From Trileptium ribeirensis (Eukaryota > Nematoda > Enoplea > Enoplida > Thoracostomopsidae): a stretch of 17,289 bases of DNA. Position 1 is the first letter of the stretch, and each line of letters begins with the position of its first letter. Where the stretch lies: the NCBI GenBank assembly GCA_030248225.1, contig JASANE010028456.1, positions 1 to 17,289 on the forward strand, read 5' to 3'. The notes under the pieces were generated by a model, which worked only from the letters and a program-made list of their open reading frames with translations, had not been told where the DNA came from and ran no database searches. Both the position numbers and the translations under genes were made by a program. Below, one piece after another: positions 9,336-17,289 of the stretch.

Positions 9336-9665
9336 AGTTTTACCTGCAATTAATTTTTATCCTATCCCTGCTCTTACCCTCTACTTTCGCATTGCTAAAT
9401 TGGAACACGTATGTTAGTAAAAATTACTCTGAAGTATTTTCTTTACTCGAGAGTGAATTATTGACTCCCGGGTAGCATATTTTACTTGTAAGTAATTTAT
9501 TTTTACCTCAGGTAATCATTTTTACTTGCAAATAGTTTTTCCCTACCTGAGGCTGATTACTTTTATCTGTGGGTAATTTTTTCTTACCTGCAGGTAATTT
9601 TTTTCACCAGGTAATTATTTACTTGCGAGTAATTTAGCGATACCTACAGGTAACTTTACCTAACG
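9321..9665. repeat. Field of short palindromes around TTACCTGCAGGTAA
   Basis: About a dozen degenerate 14-nt near-palindromes spaced roughly 20-30 bp and joined by T-rich linkers. Examples are TTACTTGTAAGTAA, TTACCTCAGGTAA, TTACCTGCAGGTAA and TTACTTGCGAGTAA, with a Sma-like CCCGGG and an Xho-like CTCGAG core in others. Both halves of a palindrome often change together, so symmetry is kept while the sequence drifts. It sits between the 125-bp repeat and the 206-bp array, within the A-B intron. Confidence 0.75.
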
Positions 9666-9998
9666 GTGGAACGCCATCTAGTACCTGTAAGGAATTACTA
9701 AAATATGGCAGATAGAGTAATTTTGGATTGAAACGGAATCGGAAGTACGTTTTCCCACCATTTCATTTTGACCTTTTTAGTACAATTACCATGCTGGTAT
9801 ATCTATAGCTGCGCAGCAGCAAATGACTACAGCAGATTCGCAACCAGAAACCCGTCCATCAGCGGTGCCACCTCTTTCAGATATTTCTATATTGCGCAAC
9901 GGTCTCAGCACAGCACCTAGTTATTCATACCATTAATCCAGAAAATTTATTAATAAATTCACTTATTTGCGTATTTACTCGTTTTATTATATTTTTAG
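9666..9998 (+). other. Non-coding lead-in with a degenerate 206-bp unit end
   Basis: No gene recognised. The last 100 bases or so (about 9890-9998) resemble the tail of the 206-bp unit that follows (the stretch after CAGCACC, the 'aataaattcac' block and the 'tcgttttatt...tttttag' acceptor tract). The array therefore once began further left, and its oldest visible unit is badly decayed. Confidence 0.5.
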
Positions 9999-11441
9999 CG
10001 TGTAAAGTGCCAGATTTTCTTGGCGGTACTGAATCCTATTCACTAGTCATTGTCGGCAATAAAGCCTATATCGAAAGAGCAGCATCGTCACTCGCTTGTG
10101 CAGCACCGTAAATTCTTGTCCAGACAAATTCAAGCTTATCCAGAAAGTGTTGTGAATAAATTCGCAGATTTGCGTGTTTTTACATCGTTTTATTTTATTT
10201 TTTGCGTGTATTGTGCCAAATTTTCTCGGCGGTGACGAATCGTATTCGCCAGCCATTGTCGGCAATAAAGCCTATATCGAAATAGTAGCATCGTCATTCG
10301 CTTGTGCAGCACCGTAAATTCTTGTCAAGACAAATTCAAGCTTATCCAGAAAGTGTTGTGAATAAATTCACAGATTTGCGTGTTTTTTCATCGTTTTATT
10401 TTATTTTTAGCGTGTATTGTGCCAAATTTTCTCGGCGGTGACGAATCGTATTCGCCAGCCATTGTCGGCAATAAAGCCTATATCGAAAGAGTAGCATCGT
10501 CATTCGCTTGTGCAGCACCGTAAATTCTTGCCCAGACAAATTCAAGCTTATCCAGAAAGTGTTGTGAATAAATTCACAGATTTGCGTGTTTTTACATCGT
10601 TTTATTTTATTTTTAGCGTGTATTGTGCCAAATTTTCTCGGCGGTGACGAATCGTATTCGCCAGCCATTGTCGGCAATAAAGCCTATATCGAAAGAGTAG
10701 CATCGTCATTCGCTTGTGCAGCACCGTAAATTCTTGTCCAGACAAATTCAAGCTTATCCAGAAAGTGTTGTGAATAAATTCACAGAATTGCGTGTTTTTA
10801 CATCGTTTTATTTTATTTTTAGCGTGTATTGTGCCAAATTTTCTCGGCGGTGACGAATCGTATTCGCCAGCCATTGTCGGCAATAAAGCCTATATCGAAA
10901 GAGTAGCATCGTCATTCGCTTGTGCAGCACCGTAAATTCTTGTCCAGACAAATTCAAGATTATCCATAAAGTGTTGTGAATAAATTCACAGATTTGCGTG
11001 TTTTTACATCGTTTTATTTTATTTTTAGCGTGTATTGTGCCAAATTTTCTCGGCGGTGACGAATCGTATTCGCCAGCCATTGTCGGCAATAAAGCCTATA
11101 TCGAAAGAGTAGCTTCGTCATTCGCTTGTGCAGCACCGTAAATTCTTGTCCAGACAAATTCAAGCTTATCCAGAAAGTGTTGTGAATAAATTCACAGATT
11201 TGCGTGTTTTTACATCGTTTTATTTTATTTTTAGCGTGTATTGTGCCAAATTTTCTCGGTGGTGACGAATCGTATTCGCCAGCCATTGTCGGCAATAAAG
11301 CCTATATCGAAAGAGTAGCATCGTCATTCGCTTGTGCAGCACCGTAAATTCTTGTCCAGACAAATTCAAGCTTATCCAGAAAGTGTTGTGAATAAATTCA
11401 CAGATTTGCGTGTTTTTTACATCGTTTTATTTTATTTTTAG
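9999..11441 (+). repeat. 206-bp tandem array carrying a copied splice acceptor and half a CCP exon
   Basis: Seven truncated units begin at 9999, 10205, 10411, 10617, 10823, 11029 and 11235, then the full exon at 11442 (spacing 206, last 207). Each holds about 140 nt matching the 5' part of exon B, then a unique 'aataaattcacag' section and an intron-like T-rich acceptor. AG is present before every unit except 10205, where it reads TG. In all seven the exon frame ends in TAA just after Ala-Ala-Pro, at the place where exon B has TCA. The same change creates GTAAAT, a donor-like hexamer, at 10108, 10314, 10520, 10726, 10932, 11138 and 11344. Units 2-7 are almost identical and unit 1 is more diverged. 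Minus-strand frames here are shadows of the array. Confidence 0.93.
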
Positions 11442-11666
11442 CGTGTATTGTGCCAAATTTTCTCGGCGGTGACGAATCGTATTCGCCAGCCATTGTCGGC
11501 AATAAAGCCTATATCGAAACATTAGCATCGTCATTCGCTTGTGCAGCACCGTCAATTCTTGTCCATGCAAATGCAAACTTTTCAACAACAACATGTATTG
11601 CCTGTCCTAACGACAGAAATTTCGGATATTGGTCAGAGTCGTATCCTCGATGTTTGAGGATTAACG
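11442..11666 (+). CDS. CCP-like module exon B
   Basis: Internal exon of 225 nt between a tttatttttag acceptor (AG 11440-11441) and a GTAATG donor at 11667, again phase 1-1. From the first Cys, cysteines fall at 1, 33, 51, 54 and 70. The end reads Gly-Tyr-Trp-Ser-x-x-x-Pro-x-Cys (61-70), the typical CCP finish, and Ser-Ser-Phe-Ala-Cys (29-33) fits the second Cys. Asn45 (NFS) is a glycosylation sequon. The fifth Cys (Cys51 and Cys54 as CxxC) and a longer second-to-third Cys gap make it a divergent member. Its first 140 nt are what the upstream 206-bp array repeats. Spliced to exon A it joins in frame through a Ser codon, and to exon C through a Glu codon. If not spliced at 11667 it stops at 11681-11683. 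Confidence 0.65.
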
Positions 11667-12420
11667 GTAATGAAAATAATTAAGACACATTTTATGCTTG
11701 CACAATTAACACTCAACAGGAACTAGCAGAGGCACTGCCATCGCTCTTGGGATTACCCAGTATATAAATACAACCTTTATTTCTACGACGCCTCCGGGCG
11801 TTTGCAATTTTTAGCCACTTTATTTAGTGGAAAACTACAAAGTTATATGTATATATATTTTTTTACTAAATTACATCACCGCACGATTGTGGGGTGCCTC
11901 CATGGGTTGTATTTTTCACCACAAATCTCTGTCACTGCCAGCTGAAGCTAAGACGTCTAGTGTATTTTACTCGCTATCACCGATAAGGTATGTATGGGAA
12001 ATATGGTTCGCAGTCTCTAATAACCTGGCAATTGAATGTCTCGAAAGCACGCCCTCGCGGTCGAACTCAGCTTGTTGGATTTTTTGCCATAACTAATCGA
12101 AGCGACTTTGTTCCATTCGCAGGATATTAGCAGAGTAAGCGTATGCAGTATTGTTGTAGCAATGCTTGAATATCCAACCTGTATTCCAATTGCAGCTGGA
12201 GCTACGTATTGATTAAACTTGATCGAATTTAGACAATCCTAAAATTCGATGACAGAAGACGTTCTCGAAAACATAGAGTTTCTGGAGGGTCGGAAAATTT
12301 TACAGACCAGGTGCCGTTTGCATAAAATAAGATGGAACGGATAGCTGCATTGTGGATGTGGCATTTAGTTGACAACTGCAATGTCGCAGCTTGCCAAAGG
12401 CGTTGCTTTCTTTTGAATAC
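11667..12420. other. Intron-like region, no recognised gene
   Basis: A frame is open at 11827-12096 (about 89 codons, starts on GTG), but its translation shows no CCP cysteine pattern and no family I know. Several AG sites have short pyrimidine tracts (for example near 11813 and 12121), but none opens a convincing exon. One GC-rich CGCCTCCGGGCG motif lies near 11788. In the gene model this is the start of the B-C intron. Confidence 0.45.
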
Positions 12421-12866
12421 ACATATAGCTTTCGCAGTGCTCCGGTCGATGTTGAGTTCTTAAAATCCGGTCGGGCATAGCGTACTTCCAAGCTAACAAA
12501 ATTCGAAGACATATAGCTTTCGCAATGCTCCGGTCGATGTTGAGTTCTTAAAATCCGGTCGGGCATAGCGTACTTCCAAGCTAACAAAATTCGAAGACAT
12601 ATAGCTTTCGCAATGCTCCGGTCGATGTTGAGTTCTTAAAATCCTGTCGGGCATAGCGTACTTCCAAGCTAACAAAATTCGAAGACATATAGCTGTGGCA
12701 GTGCTCCGGTCGATGTTGAGTTCTTAAAATACTGTCGGGCATAGCGTACTTCCAAGCTAACAAAATTCGAAGACATATAGCTGTCGCAGTGCTCCGGTCG
12801 ATGCTGAATTCTTAAAATCCTGTCGGGCATAGCGTACTTCCAAGCTAACAAAATTCGAAGACATAT
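12421..12866 (+). repeat. 88-bp tandem array, five copies
   Basis: Copies start with ACATATAGCT at 12421, 12509, 12597, 12685 and 12773, an exact 88-bp spacing, and the fifth ends near 12866 before AT-rich DNA. Copies differ at only a few positions, mostly at CTTTCGCAATG/CTGTGGCAGTG and CGGTCGGG/CTGTCGGG. Because 88 is not a multiple of three, overlapping minus-strand frames appear in each copy; none looks like a real protein. Unlike the 164- and 206-bp arrays, I see no exon fragment in this unit. Confidence 0.93.
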
Positions 12867-13428
12867 ATTTAAATATGTTATTACCTCATTACCTCAACCC
12901 CCTATTGCAGGGTACTTTATATGGTGACAAGATGTGGACACTCGTCTCTGCTTGATGCTGTTATTGCGATCTCTGCTATGGGGTCTCGGTACCATCGTTG
13001 ATACGGGACATGGCAGAAGTGCGACTTGCAATTTTTAATCACTTGCCATCGCCACGTCTGGAACGCCATTTTCAGTCGGCGTAGTCGAATAGATGGTTCC
13101 TGTTGGAGGAATTGGGAGGGACGGGGGTGCTCGGCGGCTGCGATTACTCAGGTTGTGGGTAAAGTATGAGTAGAGCGATGCCGCCCATATATAGGGGTGG
13201 AAAATCTGCTACCCCCGTATGAACACCTATAAGCCGACAGTGTACAACAAACATTCTTCAATCGACCTTGTCCCACACCAGCATATATATTTTTGACAAG
13301 TTGGCTTTTGTTTTTAAAACTTGCCGTTATGTAATTTCAGCAGCAAGTCATCATAATTCCGATGGTACGTCTTGAAATATAAATTGACAAAATATGCGCC
13401 TGTCAGCCACAATTTGAATATTTTGCAA
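12867..13428. other. Unique region between two arrays, nothing recognised
   Basis: Mixed composition with a GC-rich patch near 13080-13180. A pyrimidine-AG at about 12910 is followed by about 90 open bases without a CCP pattern, and a stretch at 13337-13369 has acceptor and donor look-alikes only about 30 nt apart. Neither is convincing as an exon. Confidence 0.4.
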
Positions 13429-15478
13429 ACATATTTGCCATAAAACTAAACTTTGCGAAATAGTGCTCGTGGTCGTTTACCAATGCTCTCAATGGTGAAA
13501 CCGAATACACACATATTTACGATAAAACTAAACTTTGCGAAATAGTGCTCGGTGGTGGTTTACCAATCCTCTCAATCGTGAAACCGAATACACACATATT
13601 TGCCATAAAATAAAACTTTGCGAAATAGTGCTCGGTGGTGGTTTACCAATGCTGTCAATCGTGAAACCGAATACACACATATTTGCCATAAAATAAAACT
13701 TTGCGAAATAGTGCTCGTGGTCGTTTACCAATGCTCTCAATCGTGAAACCTAATACACACATATTTGCCATAAAATAAAACTTTGCGAAATAGTGCTCGG
13801 TGGTGGTTTACCAATGCTCTCAATCATGAAACCGAATACACGCATATTTGCCACAAAACTAAACTTTGCGAAATAGTGCTCGGTGGTGGTTTACCAATGC
13901 TCTCAATCGTGAAACCGAATACACACATATTTCCCATAAAATACGAAATAGTGCTCGTGGTCGTTTACCAATGCTCTCAATCGTGAAACCGAATACACGC
14001 ATATTTGCCACAAAACTAAACTTTGCGAAATAGTGCTCGTGGTCGTTTACCAATGCTCTCAATCGTGAAACCGAATACACACATATTTGCCATAAAATAA
14101 AACTTTGCGAAATAGTGCTCGGTGGTGGTTTACCAATGCTCTCAATCGTGAAACCGAATACACACATATTTGCCATAAAATAAAACTTTGCGAAATAGTG
14201 CTCGTGGTCGTTTACAATACTCTCAATCGTGAAACCGAATACACACATATTTGCCATAAAATAAAACTTTGCGAAATAGTGCTCGGTGGTGGTTTGCCAA
14301 TACTCTTAATCATGAAACCGAATACACGCATATTTGCCACAAAACTAAACTTTGCGAAATAGTTCTCGTGGTCGTTTACCAATACTCTCAATCGTGAAAC
14401 CGAATACACACATATTTGCCATAAAATAAAACTTTGCGAAATAGTACTCGTGGTCGTTTACCAATGCTCTCAATCGTGAAACCGAGCACACACATATTTG
14501 CCATAAAATAAAACTTTGCGAAATAGTGCTCGTGGTCGTTTACCAATGCTCTCAATCATGAAACCGAATACACGCATATTTGCCACAAAACTAAACTTTG
14601 CGAAATAGTGATCGTGGTCGTTTACCAATGCTCTCAATCGTGAAACCGAACACACACATATTTGCCATAAAATAAAACTTTGCGAAATAGTGCTCGTGGT
14701 CGTTTACCAATGCTCTCAATCGCGAAACCGAACACACACATATTTGCCATAAAATAAAACTTTGCGAAATAGTGCTCGTGGTCGTTTACCAATACTCTCA
14801 ATCGTGAAACCGAATACACACATATTTGCCATAAAATAAAACTTTGCGAAATAGTGCTCGGTGGTGGTTTGCCAATACTCTTAATCATGAAACCGAATAC
14901 ACGCATATTTGCCACAAAACTAAACTTTGCGAAATAGTGCTCGTGGTCGTTTACCAATACTCTCAATCGTGAAACCGAATACACACATATTTGCCATAAA
15001 ATAAAACTTTGCGAAATAGTACTCGTGGTCGTTTACCAATGCTCTCAATCGTGAAACCGAGCACACACATATTTGCCATAAAATAAAACTTTGCGAAATA
15101 GTGCTCGTGGTCGTTTACCAATGCTCTCAATCATGAAACCGAATGCACGCATATTTGCCACAAAACTAAACTTTGCGAAATAGTGATCGTGGTCGTTTAC
15201 CAATGCTCTCAATCGTGAAACCGAACACACACATATTTGCCATAAAATAAAACGTTGCGAAATAGTGCTCGTGGTCGTTTACCAATGCTCTCAATCGCGA
15301 AACCGAACACACATATTTGCCATAAAATAAAACTTTGCGAAATAGTGCTCGTGGTCGTTTACCAATGCTCTCAATCGTGAAACCGAATACACACATATTT
15401 GCCATAAAATAAAACTTTGCGAAATAGTGCTCGTGGTCGTTTACCAATGCTCTCAATCATGAAACCGAATACACGCAT
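13429..15478 (+). repeat. 82/83-bp satellite array, about 25 copies
   Basis: The monomer runs from GAAATAGTGCTCG through TTTACCAATGCTCTCAATC and CGAATACACACATATTTGCC to AAAACTTTGC. Two length forms exist: 82 bp with CTCGTGGTCG and 83 bp with CTCGGTGGTGG. One monomer near 13933-13946 has lost about 12 bp. All open frames on either strand here are repeat translations that change frame from copy to copy. No exon fragment is recognisable in the unit. The array lies in the B-C intron and ends abruptly at 15478. Confidence 0.95.
14192..15338 (+). repeat. Higher-order repeat: two copies of a 575-bp, seven-monomer block
   Basis: Monomer variants recur in the same order in 14192-14765 and 14766-15338. 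Markers are the CTCGGTGGTGGTTTGCC monomer with CTTAATCATG (second), AATACTCTC (third), GTACTCG with CCGAGCACAC (fourth), ATCATG with ACGC (fifth), GTGATCG (sixth) and ATCGCGAAAC (seventh). The two blocks differ by single bases and 1-2 nt indels only. Duplication of a seven-monomer block is more recent than the monomer array. Confidence 0.88.
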
Positions 15479-16441
15479 TGTATCTTTGAACAATATCAAT
15501 TATACCATTATTGTTATATAATCATGAATTCACCCACAGTTACTAGGAAAGACTGCTTCAGTTCTACGGCTTTCAAGCATTCAGCGTAACGAGAGGGTGG
15601 TTAGGACGCAGGAGGGCGGGTGCTGGCTCCCCCACTTGATACTGTCGAATATGAAAAAATTATGTGATGGTTATAGTATTAAATGAATTTAAATGGACAG
15701 CGCCTCCAATTTTAAGCCATTCTTCAACAACTTTTGAAGAGCTTGCCAAGCCGTAGCATGCATTTCCAGCGTTGTCTTTTTAAAGCAGGCTCATTTGTGA
15801 TGCAGCAATTGAAATTAATGTAGAATTTGTTAGCTTCATTTTTTTCTAATTACTCTGTTGGTGAAATAAAGAGGTCACGATGTATTTTTTGCATAATATG
15901 GCGCCCGTTCGTGTCTTTTTTCACTTATCTGATTTTGTGGTAGTTTTTCGGTCCTTCGAAGGATTTCATGGGATACACCAAGTTCGTCTGGTTGTATATG
16001 CTACGCTCCCCCCCCAAGGTACTATATTCCAGCTATCGTGTCGCCAATAGCCAAGTCGATTTGATGAAAAATATAAATCACCTGAGGCTCCTATTCTTCT
16101 GCTATAATATTATTGGTTAGTTGCTACATGATAGCTGGTATGCTGCTCAAGCAACTTTGGGACCAGCAATCATTGCAACTTTCAGATATATACTCCGTTG
16201 CGATCCTTGGGGGATTGGATATACCGAAAAACGACCACATCATCGGATAAGGCAACATACATAATCAATCTCGAGTCTGATAGGTGCTCTTCCACAAATT
16301 TTCATTATGGACTGCTTCGTTTTATTTTCCACTCATCTAAGTTACATTGATATAATTTCATTATCATAATTTATTTTCGCTGTTTCGCTCAAATATGATA
16401 TTTGTGATGAGCCGTTGAAAAAGTTAATACAATACAATAAA
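15479..16441. other. Intron-like region, no recognised gene
   Basis: Unique sequence between the satellite and exon C. I see no open frame with a known domain, no repeat unit and no RNA gene. An AATAAA occurs near 15866, without any coding exon upstream that could use it. Confidence 0.45.
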
Positions 16442-16496
16442 ATGTGTGTGATCATAATTTTCTTTATAAACTTATGTTTATATACTTATTTTCCAG

Positions 16497-16810
16497 AATG
16501 TCAAGCCAATTTTAATATCAATAACGGCTTCAAGAGTCATTCACAATCTCCATCTGACTCGTACTACTATCCAAATGGTTCCACCGCTAGCTTTGTATGT
16601 GATGCCGGCTATGCACTCATCGGTGAATCCGTTTTAACATGCTTGGTCGCCATCTCAAACCCGAATATTTCTTCAGCTCCTGCTCATTTACAGCCATATG
16701 CAGCTTGGAATTACGCAGTGCCATCGTGTAAAAGTACGCGTATGACAATAATTGCACTACTGCTGTTGTTTCCATTGCTTGTGTTAGGTCCACATTCTGG
16801 TTTTAGATAA
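16497..16810 (+). CDS. CCP module exon C, with optional hydrophobic C-terminus
   Basis: Acceptor tacttattttccag ends at 16496 and the exon opens in phase 1 like exons A and B. From the first Cys, the cysteines are 1, 34, 48 and 77, with Phe-Val-Cys-Asp-Ala-Gly-Tyr at 32-38, Leu-Ile-Gly-Glu at 40-43, Trp70 and Val-Pro-Ser-Cys at 74-77: a clear CCP module with a long insertion before Trp70. Asn26 (NGS) and Asn56 (NIS) are glycosylation sequons. At 16734 a GTACGC donor would close a symmetrical 237-nt phase 1-1 exon. Read through, the frame adds a hydrophobic run (residues 82-97, LLLLFPLLVLG core) and stops at 16810, like a GPI-anchor signal or a short membrane tail. The frame is also open upstream to an ATG at 16442 over a hydrophobic stretch. 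No AATAAA is seen within 480 bp downstream. Confidence 0.78.
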
Positions 16811-17289
16811 ATGCTTTTAGGATACTACACTTTAGAATTTTCGGAAATGATGTATAAGACACATATTTTTAAGTGTCAATTAATTAACGATGCTTAGTGA
16901 TTTTCGGCTTAGTACACATACTATATATACAAGTATTTAGGCTAAATTACATGCAGTTGAATTGCAAATTGGTAAGATAACAAATAATTTCCAAGTGGTT
17001 ATCCGGTAAGTCCGGAGTCAAGTTTCCACCACTACACAGTACAAAAATTTTTAAAATCTTCGGGTACCCGCAAAGATTATAAGCTTGTCCCGCTGGCTCA
17101 GAGGAGTTTTAAAGCTAGCGAAGCACGCAAATTGCAGATCTAAATCAGGGTCTTCGGGAGTTCATTATTGTTGACTTTAAACTATTCTTCTGCATTTACC
17201 TCTCTAATAGATATTTATTTAGCGCTGCCATTCGCTAACCAGTCTTAACGACAAAGAAATTAATATACTTTCGACACCTTTATTCCTAC
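16811..17289. other. Downstream region, no recognised gene
   Basis: AT-rich unique sequence after the possible stop codon of exon C. It could be a 3' untranslated region or the next intron. I see no canonical AATAAA, no repeat and no further CCP-like exon. Confidence 0.45.

Noticed and set aside
10047..11295. Repeated minus-strand 93-codon frames
   Set aside because: They are antisense shadows of the 206-bp array, each crossing a unit boundary, while the plus strand has the splice-bounded CCP pattern.
11827..12096. An 89-codon frame considered as another CCP exon
   Set aside because: Cysteine spacing does not fit CCP, it starts on GTG, and no phase-1 acceptor and donor pair brackets it.
12300..12851. 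Overlapping minus-strand frames in the 88-bp array
   Set aside because: The period is not a multiple of three, so every copy shows several frames. There is no domain and no start or splice context.
12900..13000. Open stretch after a pyrimidine-rich AG at about 12910
   Set aside because: About 90 bases only, no CCP pattern in the expected phase and no good donor.
13528..15456. Many frames on both strands of the 82-bp satellite
   Set aside because: Repeat translations that shift frame with each 82- or 83-bp monomer. No cysteine pattern or known domain.
9999..15478. CRISPR-like arrays
   Set aside because: Units are contiguous direct repeats with no unique spacers, no cas genes, and an animal-type gene context.

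Overview
The window looks like AT-rich nuclear DNA of an invertebrate animal. There are no bacterial-style operons. The few convincing coding pieces are short exons bounded by AG/GT splice signals, and they encode complement-control-protein (CCP, sushi) modules, an animal extracellular domain family. The species cannot be fixed from sequence alone. No RNA gene was recognised.

Layout. Positions 18-3410 and 5288-8712 are the two arms of a large, imperfect inverted repeat of about 3.4 kb per arm. The 1.9 kb spacer between them carries about 2.8 copies of a 200-bp tandem unit, each with a hairpin inside. Each arm contains a 164-bp tandem array, a (TA)n tract and one copy of a CCP exon. The exon is intact in the right arm (7244-7447, + strand) and decayed in the left arm (about 1256-1459, - strand). 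From 8713 onward come a 3-copy 125-bp repeat (8962-9335), a field of short palindromes (9321-9665), a 206-bp tandem array (9999-11441) that runs into a second CCP-like exon (11442-11666), an 88-bp array (12421-12866), an 82-bp satellite with a 575-bp higher-order repeat (13429-15478), and a third CCP exon (16497-16810).

Gene model. The three intact exons lie on the + strand. The two internal ones are symmetrical phase 1-1 exons (204 and 225 nt), and the third starts in the same phase, so they join in one frame. The simplest reading is the 3' part of one secreted or surface multi-CCP gene, with introns of about 4.0 and 4.8 kb filled by tandem repeats. The third exon can either splice on in phase 1 at 16733/16734, or read through into a hydrophobic C-terminus and a stop at 16810.

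Most unusual feature. Two tandem arrays of unrelated sequence (164 bp and 206 bp) share one architecture. Each unit carries an intron 3' end, a splice acceptor and the first part of a CCP exon, and the last unit runs into the complete exon. The true acceptor is thus preceded by a ladder of copied acceptors, some mutated. This may be a by-product of unequal exchange at exon borders, or it may influence splicing or generate exon variants. The sequence alone cannot say which.
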